From contig JAJZHC010000118.1 of the NCBI GenBank assembly GCA_021804705.1, positions 1-5,062 of the forward strand: a stretch of DNA of 5,062 nt, read 5' to 3'. The position numbers were made by a program, and so were the translations under genes. Each line of letters begins with the position of its first letter. The stretch's first letter is position 1. The stretch comes from Pseudomonadota bacterium. Its GTDB lineage: Bacteria > Pseudomonadota > Gammaproteobacteria > Burkholderiales > Ferrovaceae. Under the pieces are notes generated by a model that saw nothing but the letters and a program-made list of their open reading frames with translations, searched no databases and was not told the DNA's origin. Below, piece after piece: positions 1 through 5,062 of this stretch.

Positions 1-1045
1 CGAATTCGTGGACATCGCCGAGCAGCTGGCCATCGATCGCGTCAAGAAGCTCTTCGGTGCCGAATACGCCAACGTCCAGCCCCATTCCGGCTCACAAGCC
101 AATGCGGCCGTGTACATGGCCATGCTGCAGCCCGGCGACACGGTGCTGGGCATGTCGCTGGCCCACGGCGGCCATCTCACCCACGGCGCCTCCGTCAACT
201 TCAGCGGTAAACTCTACAAGTCCGTGGCCTATGGTCTTAACCCCGATACCGAACAGATCGACTACGCCGAAGTGCAGCGCTTGGCCGAGGAACACAAGCC
301 CAAGATGATCGTGGCTGGTGCCTCTGCCTATTCCATGGTCATCGACTGGAAGCGCTTTCGCGAAATCGCCGATAGCGTGGGTGCCTACCTGATGGTGGAC
401 ATGGCCCACTACGCCGGCCTCATCGCCGTGGGCGAATACCCCAGCCCAATCGGCATTGCCCATTTCGTCACTTCCACCACGCACAAAACCCTGCGCGGCC
501 CCCGCGGCGGCGTCATCCTGTCTTCGGCAGAATTTGAAAAGCCCCTGAATTCCATGATTTTCCCGGGCATCCAGGGCGGCCCGCTGATGCATGTCATCGC
601 GGCCAAGGCCACCGCTTTCAACGAAGCGCTGAAGCCCGAGTTCAAGGATTACCAGCAAAAGGTCAAGGCCAACGCCAAGGCCATGGCAGCCACCTTCATC
701 GAGCGCGGACTGCGCATCGTCTCGGGCGGCACTGAAAGCCACCTGTTCCTGATGGATCTGCGCGCCAAGAAGATTACGGGCAAGGACACCGAGGCTGCCT
801 TGGGTCGTGCCCACATCACCGTTAACAAGAATGCCATTCCGAATGATCCGGAAAAGCCATTCGTCACCTCGGGCATCCGGATTGGCACACCCGCCATGAC
901 CACCCGGGGATTTGGTGTCGCCGAAGCCCAAAAGGTGGCACACCTGATTTCAGATGTCCTGGACGCGCCAGGCGACGACGTCACCACGCAACGCGTGATT
1001 GGCGAAGTCAGCGCCCTGTGCAGCAAGTTCCCGGTTTACGGCTAA
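1..1045 (+). CDS. glyA: Serine hydroxymethyltransferase, 5'-truncated by the window edge
   Basis: PLP-dependent, cytosolic, fold-type I enzyme that interconverts glycine plus 5,10-methylene-tetrahydrofolate with serine; in the serine cycle it is the C1 entry step. The frame is open to base 1 (EFV precedes DIAEQLAIDR), so the GTG at base 8 is an internal valine codon, not a start. By recalled E. coli GlyA numbering about 69 residues are missing, and the visible part runs to the normal C-terminus (PVYG, TAA at 1043-1045). Seen: HSGSQAN (cofactor phosphate region), VDMAH with the pyridine-binding Asp and stacking His, the Schiff-base lysine in STTHKTLRGPRGG (codon 485-487), FPGIQGGP, and TSGIRIGTPA with the carboxylate-binding Arg. 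No frameshift or missing catalytic residue. Its place directly before sgaA suggests a serine-cycle copy, although a housekeeping role cannot be excluded from the sequence. Confidence 0.95.
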   Translation, partial: EFVDIAEQLAIDRVKKLFGAEYANVQPHSGSQANAAVYMAMLQPGDTVLGMSLAHGGHLTHGASVNFSGKLYKSVAYGLNPDTEQIDYAEVQRLAEEHKPKMIVAGASAYSMVIDWKRFREIADSVGAYLMVDMAHYAGLIAVGEYPSPIGIAHFVTSTTHKTLRGPRGGVILSSAEFEKPLNSMIFPGIQGGPLMHVIAAKATAFNEALKPEFKDYQQKVKANAKAMAATFIERGLRIVSGGTESHLFLMDLRAKKITGKDTEAALGRAHITVNKNAIPNDPEKPFVTSGIRIGTPAMTTRGFGVAEAQKVAHLISDVLDAPGDDVTTQRVIGEVSALCSKFPVYG

Positions 1046-1105
1046 GCAACACGCCTTTCACCCTACAGATCGACACTATATTTAGCGCTTGAGGAGATTG
1101 AGATC
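1046..1105 (+). promoter_or_regulatory. glyA-sgaA spacer with sgaA ribosome binding site
   Basis: This 60-base spacer contains GAGGAG at 1091-1096, nine bases before the sgaA ATG, a good Shine-Dalgarno sequence that supports that start. TATATT at 1077-1082 matches a sigma-70 -10 box at five of six positions, but no convincing -35 lies at the right distance (TTTCAC at 1056-1061 is weak and only 15 bases away). No terminator hairpin with a T tract is visible after glyA, so read-through from glyA into sgaA is plausible. The RBS is well supported; a promoter here is only a possibility. Confidence 0.6.
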
Positions 1106-2296
1106 ATGGCTGGACAGAATTTTCTGTTTGTACCCGGACCCACCAACGTACCAGCCCGCATCCAGCGGGCCATGATGGTACCGATGGAAGACCATCGCTC
1201 GCCCAAATTCCCTGAACTGGCCCTGGAAGTGATTCAGGGTCTGAAGAAGGTGTTCAAAACCGAAAGGGGCACGCCCATCGTGTTTCCCTCCTCCGGCACC
1301 GGTTGCTGGGAAGCCGCGCTGACCAACTGCCTCAACGTGGGTGACAAGGTCCTGGCCTCGCGCTTTGGCCAGTTCAGCCACCTGTGGATCGACATGTGCC
1401 AGCGTCTGGGCTTTGAAGTGGAAATCATCGACGTGGAATGGGGCGAAGGCGCTCCTCCCGATCGTTACCTCGCAGCCCTGCAGGCCGACAAGGCCCACAA
1501 GATCAAGGCGGTACTGGTGTGCCAGAACGAAACCGCCACCGGCGTGACGAGCGACGTGCCTGCCATCCGCAAGGCCATGGACAGTGCCGGCCACCCCGCC
1601 CTATTGTTTGTGGACTCGGTCAGCGCCCTGGGCAGCATCGATTTCCGCATGGACGAATGGAAAGTGGACGTGTGCGTATCCGGTTCGCAAAAGGGCCTGA
1701 TGTTGCCCGCCGGCATGGGCGTGACCTGCGTCAGCGAAAAGGCCCTGGCCGCACGCCAGACCGCCACGCACCCGCGCTGCTACTTTGACTACATGGACAT
1801 GGTCAAGAACAACGCCTCGGGCTACTTTCCCTACACCCCCTCCATCCCCATGCTCTATGGCATGAAGGAAGCCTTGAAGACCATCGAGGAAGAAGGCCTG
1901 GAAAACATCCTGGCCCGTCATGCCTACCTCGCCGGCGGCGTGCGCGCTGCCGTGCTGGAAGGCTGGGGACTCAAGCTGTGCGCCAAGGATCCCAAGTGGT
2001 ACTCGGACACCGTCTCGGCCATCCTGGTCCCCGAAGGCTTCGATGCTGCCAAGGTCATTGCACGCGCTTATGCACGCTACAACCTGTCGCTGGGTGCAGG
2101 TCTGTCCAAGGTCGCCGGCAAGGTCTTCCGCATCGGCCACCTGGGTGACCTCAACGAACTGATGTTGATGGGTGCCATCGCCGGGGCCGAAATGGCCATG
2201 CTGGACATCGGCATTCCCGTCAAGGCGGGCAGCGGTGTGGCCGCAGCATCGGCCTACTGGCGCAAGAACCAGGACCAGGCACGGGCGGCAGCATGA
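1106..2296 (+). CDS. sgaA: Serine-glyoxylate aminotransferase
   Basis: Class V PLP aminotransferase (396 residues; Methylobacterium SgaA is about 400). It transfers the amino group of L-serine to glyoxylate, giving hydroxypyruvate and glycine, and so regenerates the glycine acceptor for GlyA. Seen: N-terminal FVPGPTNVP (residues 8-16), SSGTG (62-66) in the cofactor-binding region, NETATGV (141-147), FVDSVSALGS with the pyridine-contacting Asp170, the Schiff-base Lys196 in SGSQKGLMLPAG, and FRIGHLGDLNE (341-351) with Arg342 as the likely substrate-carboxylate ligand. The long GLENI...RH, ARYNLSLGAGLS and SGVAAAS stretches resemble recalled methylotroph SgaA closely. The start is set by GAGGAG nine bases upstream and by the family N-terminus. 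Its stop overlaps the hprA start by an ATGA. A related alanine-glyoxylate aminotransferase is the main alternative; the neighbours favour the serine enzyme. Confidence 0.95.
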   Translation: MAGQNFLFVPGPTNVPARIQRAMMVPMEDHRSPKFPELALEVIQGLKKVFKTERGTPIVFPSSGTGCWEAALTNCLNVGDKVLASRFGQFSHLWIDMCQRLGFEVEIIDVEWGEGAPPDRYLAALQADKAHKIKAVLVCQNETATGVTSDVPAIRKAMDSAGHPALLFVDSVSALGSIDFRMDEWKVDVCVSGSQKGLMLPAGMGVTCVSEKALAARQTATHPRCYFDYMDMVKNNASGYFPYTPSIPMLYGMKEALKTIEEEGLENILARHAYLAGGVRAAVLEGWGLKLCAKDPKWYSDTVSAILVPEGFDAAKVIARAYARYNLSLGAGLSKVAGKVFRIGHLGDLNELMLMGAIAGAEMAMLDIGIPVKAGSGVAAASAYWRKNQDQARAAA

Positions 2297-3246
2297 CAGG
2301 TAAAGTCGTTTTTCTCGATCGCGCCTCATTGAAGGCGCAGGTGCGCAAGCCGGCCTTTGCGGATGAGTACGTGGAGTTCGAGAAAACCACCTCCCAGCAA
2401 ATCGTGGAGCGCCTGCAGGGCGCCACGGTGGCCATCACCAACAAGGTGCCTCTGCGCGAGGAGACACTCAAGCAGTTGCCGCGCCTGAAGATGATTGCCG
2501 TGGCTGCCACGGGGTATGACGTCATCGACATTCCCTACTGCAAGTCCCATGGCATTGCCGTGGCCAACATCCGCAACTACGCCACGCATACCGTGCCGGA
2601 ACACGCCTTTGCGCTGATCCTGGCCCTGCGTCGCAACATCCTGGCCTACCGTGAGGATGTGGAAGCGGGCGTGTGGCAGAAGTCCGACCAGTTCTGCTTC
2701 TTCACCCACACCATCGGCGACCTGCACGGCGCCACCCTCGGCATCATCGGTGAGGGCGTGCTGGGTCGGGCTACAGCCCACATCGCCGAGAAGGGTTTTG
2801 GCATGCGCGTGCTCTATGCCGACCATGTACCGCCCAAGATGGAAGGGGTCACCTTCACCCCGATGGAACAGGTGCTGGCCGAATCCGACGTCATCTCGCT
2901 GCATTGCCCATTGACCCCCGATACCAAGAACATCATCGGCATCAACGAACTGCGCAAGATGAAGCGCAGCGCCATCCTGATCAACACCTCGCGCGGTGGC
3001 CTGGTGGACGAGACTGCACTGATCCAGGCACTGGACGAAGGCCTGATTGCCGGGGCCGGGTTTGACGTCATCACGAGCGAACCGCCCAAGAACGGCCATC
3101 CGTTCCTGGACATTCGTCGCCCCAACTTCATCCTCACCCCGCACGTGGCCTGGGCTTCTGATGGCGCCATGCAGTTTCTGGCCGATCAGCTCATCGACAA
3201 CATCGAAGCCTGGCAAAAAGGAACGCCGCAGCATCTCGTGACGTGA
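2293..3246 (+). CDS. hprA: NAD(P)H-dependent hydroxypyruvate reductase (glycerate dehydrogenase)
   Basis: D-2-hydroxyacid dehydrogenase (317 residues, full length) that reduces hydroxypyruvate from SgaA to D-glycerate in the cytosol. Seen: N-terminal KVVFLDR, then VAATGYDVIDI (70-80), NIRNYATHTVPEHAFALILALRR (92-114), the methylotroph-type QFCFF (133-137), a Rossmann GxGxxG as GEGVLG (153-158), Asp177 at the end of the second Rossmann strand (usually a sign of NADH preference), and the catalytic set Arg234 (NTSRGGLVDE), Glu263 (SEPP) and His284 (TPHVAWAS). The start follows the family N-terminus and the ATGA overlap with sgaA at 2293-2296. No good Shine-Dalgarno sequence lies at proper distance before it, so translation is probably coupled to sgaA. 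A general glyoxylate/hydroxypyruvate reductase is the alternative, but the context makes the serine-cycle role very likely. In M. extorquens the homologous genes are controlled by the LysR-type regulator QscR; no such site can be assigned here. Confidence 0.93.
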   Translation: MTGKVVFLDRASLKAQVRKPAFADEYVEFEKTTSQQIVERLQGATVAITNKVPLREETLKQLPRLKMIAVAATGYDVIDIPYCKSHGIAVANIRNYATHTVPEHAFALILALRRNILAYREDVEAGVWQKSDQFCFFTHTIGDLHGATLGIIGEGVLGRATAHIAEKGFGMRVLYADHVPPKMEGVTFTPMEQVLAESDVISLHCPLTPDTKNIIGINELRKMKRSAILINTSRGGLVDETALIQALDEGLIAGAGFDVITSEPPKNGHPFLDIRRPNFILTPHVAWASDGAMQFLADQLIDNIEAWQKGTPQHLVT

Positions 3247-3255
3247 TTCATCACG
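3242..3255. repeat. Short inverted repeat CGTGAT-TC-ATCACG at the hprA stop
   Basis: Two perfect six-base arms separated by two bases (a five-pair stem with a TTCA loop if folded as RNA). It includes the hprA TGA stop, and an extra CGTGA copy lies directly before it at 3237-3241. It has no T tract of its own, so it is not a convincing terminator alone. It could be an operator-like dyad or a small RNA hairpin 22 bases before the larger hairpin, or chance. Confidence 0.4.
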
Positions 3256-3277
3256 CGATCGAGCGGTTTTCCACACG

Positions 3278-3321
3278 CGCCTCCTGCTATCATTGCCGTA
3301 ACGATAACAGGAGGCGTTTTT
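3278..3321 (+). promoter_or_regulatory. SD-sequestering, terminator-like hairpin in the mtkA leader
   Basis: The left arm CGCCTCCTG (3278-3286) is a perfect complement of the right arm CAGGAGGCG (3308-3316). Inside it, after a 1x1 mismatch, TATC (3288-3291) pairs with GATA (3303-3306); after another mismatch, TT (3293-3294) pairs with AA (3300-3301), closing a five-base loop GCCGT (3295-3299). That is 15 Watson-Crick pairs in 39 bases. The right arm contains AGGAGG (3309-3314), the mtkA Shine-Dalgarno sequence eight bases before ATG, so a folded transcript would hide the ribosome site. Five T residues (3317-3321) follow the stem, as in an intrinsic terminator. The complementarity is seen directly; a role in translation control or attenuation is inferred. 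TATCAT at 3288-3293 resembles a -10 box but lacks a well-spaced -35. Confidence 0.65.
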
Positions 3322-3322
3322 C

Positions 3323-4492
3323 ATGGATATTCACGAGTATCAGGCCAAGGAGTTGCTGGCTGGCTTTGGGGTTCCCGTGCCCCGTGGCAGTGTGGCCTAC
3401 AGTCCCGATCAGGCCGTTTATGTGGCCACCGAACTGGGTGGCTGGCATTGGGCCGTCAAGGCCCAGGTCCACGCCGGAGGACGGGGCAAGGCAGGCGGCA
3501 TCAAGCTGTGCCGCACCTACGGCGAAGTGGCACAGGCCGCCAAGGACCTGTTGGGCAAGACGCTGGTCACGCACCAGACCGGGCCGGAAGGCAAGGCCGT
3601 GCAGCGCCTGTACATCGAAGTGGCCGAGCCCTTCGAGCGTGAAATCTACCTGGGCTTCGTGCTGGACCGGCGTGCCCAGCGCATCCGCGTGGTAGCCTCG
3701 GCCCAGGGCGGCATGGAAATCGAGGAAATTGCCAAAACCAATCCTGATTCATTGCGCCAGGTGCAGGTGGAGCCGGCCGTGGGGCTGCAACAATTTCAGG
3801 CACGCGAACTTGCATTTGGATTGGGTCTTAACATCAAGCAGGTCAGCCGGGCCGTGACGGCCATCATGGGTTGCTATCGCGCCTTCCGCGACCTCGATGC
3901 CACCATGGTGGAAATCAATCCGCTGGTGGTCACCAAGGACAACCGGGTGCTGGCGCTCGACGCCAAGATGTCCTTCGACGACAACGCCCTGTTCCGCCGT
4001 CCCCGCATCACCGAAATGCGCGACCCCTCGCAGGAAGATCCGCGTGAAGCCCAGGCCAACCAGCATGGACTGAATTATGTGGGGCTCTCGGGCGACATCG
4101 GCTGCATCATCAATGGCGCGGGACTTGCCATGGCCACCATGGACATGATCAAGTACGCCGGGGGCGAACCCGCCAACTTTCTGGACGTGGGTGGCGGCGC
4201 CTCGCCCGAACGCGTAGCCGAAGCCTTTCGCCTGGTGCTGTCGGACAAGAACGTGAAGGCCATCCTGGTCAACATCTTTGCCGGCATCAACCGCTGCGAC
4301 TGGGTGGCTGAAGGAGTGGTGCAGGCGGCCCGTGGCCTCAAGGTGCCGCTCATCGTGCGCCTTGCCGGCACCAACGTGGAAGCAGGTCAGAAAATCATTC
4401 AAGAGAGCGGCCTGCCCATCATCAGCGCCAACACGCTGGCTGAAGCCGCAGAAAAAGCCGTTGCTGCCGCCCGAGGAGGTCTGGATTCATGA
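3323..4492 (+). CDS. mtkA: Malate thiokinase (malate-CoA ligase) beta subunit
   Basis: ATP-grasp subunit (389 residues) of the heteromeric ligase that makes malyl-CoA from malate, CoA and ATP in the serine cycle (EC 6.2.1.9); a paralog of succinyl-CoA synthetase beta (SucC, 388 residues in E. coli). Seen: N-terminal MDIHEYQAKELLAGFGVPVP; VKAQVHAGGRGKAGG with nucleotide-contacting Lys46 and Arg54; EINP with Asn199 and LDAK with Asp213 as likely magnesium ligands; NGAGLAMATMD (264-274); FLDVGGGAS (287-294); and NIFAGINRCDWVAEGV (317-332). SucC typically has NIFGGIVRCD at the last site, while recalled methylotroph MtkA has AGINRCDW, which favours malate over succinate. The start is set by AGGAGG at 3309-3314 and the exact family N-terminus. 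It overlaps mtkB by an ATGA. The main alternative is a true SucC; residues around 320-327 and the neighbours argue against it. Confidence 0.93.
   Translation: MDIHEYQAKELLAGFGVPVPRGSVAYSPDQAVYVATELGGWHWAVKAQVHAGGRGKAGGIKLCRTYGEVAQAAKDLLGKTLVTHQTGPEGKAVQRLYIEVAEPFEREIYLGFVLDRRAQRIRVVASAQGGMEIEEIAKTNPDSLRQVQVEPAVGLQQFQARELAFGLGLNIKQVSRAVTAIMGCYRAFRDLDATMVEINPLVVTKDNRVLALDAKMSFDDNALFRRPRITEMRDPSQEDPREAQANQHGLNYVGLSGDIGCIINGAGLAMATMDMIKYAGGEPANFLDVGGGASPERVAEAFRLVLSDKNVKAILVNIFAGINRCDWVAEGVVQAARGLKVPLIVRLAGTNVEAGQKIIQESGLPIISANTLAEAAEKAVAAARGGLDS
4473..4480 (+). promoter_or_regulatory. Strong mtkB ribosome binding site inside mtkA
   Basis: GAGGAGGT at 4473-4480 is a near-perfect match to the 16S anti-Shine-Dalgarno sequence, eight bases before the mtkB ATG at 4489 and within the last mtkA codons. 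Combined with the ATGA overlap, it should give independent as well as coupled initiation, which suits two subunits needed in equal amounts. The sgaA-hprA ATGA junction has no comparable site. Confidence 0.8.
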
Positions 4493-5062
4493 GTATTCTC
4501 ATCAATGAACGCACGCGCGTGATCGTGCAGGGGTTTACCGGCGACAAGGCCACCTTTCACGCCAGGGAAATGATTCAGTACGGCACCAATGTGGTGGGTG
4601 GTGTCACCCCCGGCAAGGGCCATCAAAAACATCTGGAACGCCCCGTCTTTGATACCGTCAAGGATGCTGTGGCCGCCACCGGCGCGGAAGCAAGCCTCGC
4701 CTTCGTGCCGCCCGCCTATGCCGCCGACGCCCTGATGGAAGCGGCCGATGCCGGGTTGCGCCTGGTGTGCATCATCACCGACGGCATTCCGGCCCAGGAC
4801 ATGATGCGGGTCAAACGCTATCTGATGCGCTATCCCAAGGACAAACGCACCATGGTGGTGGGCCCCAACTGTGCCGGCATCATCAGTGCCGGCAAAGCCA
4901 TGCTGGGCATCATGCCTGGCCACATCTACAAGCGCGGCAACGTGGGCATCGTCTCGCGCTCCGGCACACTGGGCTATGAAGCTGCCGCCCAGATGACGGC
5001 GCTGGGCATTGGCGTGTCCACCAGTGTCGGCATTGGCGGCGACCCCATCAACGGCAGTTCCT
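4489..5062 (+). CDS. mtkB: Malate thiokinase (malate-CoA ligase) alpha subunit, 3'-truncated by the window edge
   Basis: CoA-binding/ligase subunit partnering MtkA. An open frame of 191 codons runs off the window end; the family is about 295 residues, so roughly 105 residues are missing, including the phosphorylated active-site histidine region. Seen: N-terminal MSILINERTRVIVQGFTGDKATFHAREM, with the CoA-binding GFTGDK loop (15-20); VGGVTPGKG with Lys43 (36-44); IITDGIP (95-101); the RVKRYLMRYPKDKRTMVVGPNCAGII block (107-132); GIMPGHIYKRG (140-150); SRSGTLGYE (156-164); and GIGGDPINGSS (181-191). It resembles recalled Methylobacterium MtkB closely, including ITDGIP and GPNCAG where E. coli SucD has ITEGIP and GPNCPG. 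The start is set by the strong RBS at 4473-4480 and the ATGA overlap. One oddity: GKGHQKHLERPVF (42-54) where the family usually has GKGG before the His. SucD is the main alternative. Confidence 0.93.
   Translation, partial: MSILINERTRVIVQGFTGDKATFHAREMIQYGTNVVGGVTPGKGHQKHLERPVFDTVKDAVAATGAEASLAFVPPAYAADALMEAADAGLRLVCIITDGIPAQDMMRVKRYLMRYPKDKRTMVVGPNCAGIISAGKAMLGIMPGHIYKRGNVGIVSRSGTLGYEAAAQMTALGIGVSTSVGIGGDPINGSS

Noticed and set aside
2..7. GAATTC (EcoRI site) at the window start as a sign of a cloning junction
   Set aside because: The sequence is natural glyA coding (Glu-Phe) in frame, and another GAATTC occurs inside glyA at 547-552, so there is no evidence of vector or chimera.
8..10. 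GTG as the start codon of glyA
   Set aside because: The frame continues upstream to the window edge, and the family needs about 69 more N-terminal residues; this is the Val of EFVDIAEQ.
1056..1082. Sigma-70 promoter before sgaA
   Set aside because: TATATT is a fair -10 box, but the -35 candidate is poor and spaced only 15 bases away; not enough to call a promoter.
2326..3324. Long minus-strand open frame of 332 codons opposite hprA
   Set aside because: It mirrors a well-identified gene, has no recognisable domain, and is the expected by-product of strong third-position G/C bias. The same applies to minus-strand frames at 92-943, 1601-2329, 3749-4402 and 4399-4923.
3243..3695. Plus-strand frame of 150 codons starting at the end of hprA
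   Set aside because: Most of it lies out of frame inside mtkA, and its product is low-complexity Pro/Arg/Ser-rich sequence with no family features.
3323..5062. mtkA-mtkB as succinyl-CoA synthetase sucC-sucD
   Set aside because: Residues around 320-327 of the beta subunit and the ITDGIP/GPNCAG segments of the alpha subunit match recalled malate thiokinase, and the genes adjoin serine-cycle genes rather than TCA-cycle genes.

Overview
The window carries five consecutive plus-strand genes with almost no non-coding DNA, and together they form the core of the serine cycle for formaldehyde/C1 assimilation. The order is glyA (3' part only), sgaA, hprA, mtkA, mtkB (5' part only). Both window edges cut through genes. 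G+C-rich sequence, third codon positions dominated by G/C, and close protein similarity (recalled, not searched) to Methylobacterium serine-cycle enzymes point to a methylotrophic proteobacterium. The gene order is not that of Methylobacterium extorquens, so a beta- or gammaproteobacterial or other methylotroph is at least as likely. The genus cannot be fixed from this sequence.

Layout: bases 1-1045 encode the last ~350 residues of serine hydroxymethyltransferase. A 60-base spacer with a clear ribosome binding site leads to sgaA (1106-2296). sgaA overlaps hprA (2293-3246) by an ATGA. A 76-base spacer (3247-3322) precedes mtkA (3323-4492), which overlaps mtkB (4489 to the window end) by another ATGA. 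No RNA genes, CRISPR arrays, insertion sequences or transfer signatures were seen.

Pathway: GlyA joins methylene-tetrahydrofolate to glycine to make serine. SgaA moves the amino group of serine to glyoxylate, giving hydroxypyruvate and regenerating glycine. HprA reduces hydroxypyruvate to D-glycerate. After glycerate kinase, enolase, PEP carboxylase and malate dehydrogenase (not in this window), MtkAB activates malate to malyl-CoA. Malyl-CoA lyase (not in this window) then splits it to acetyl-CoA and glyoxylate.

The enzymes are a known system. The part that stands out is the hprA-mtkA spacer. It holds a 39-base imperfect hairpin with a perfect 9-bp outer stem whose right arm is the mtkA Shine-Dalgarno sequence. 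It is followed directly by five T residues and then the start codon. This looks like an RNA control element (SD sequestration and/or attenuation) dividing the upstream enzymes from malate thiokinase. A second small palindrome sits at the hprA stop codon.
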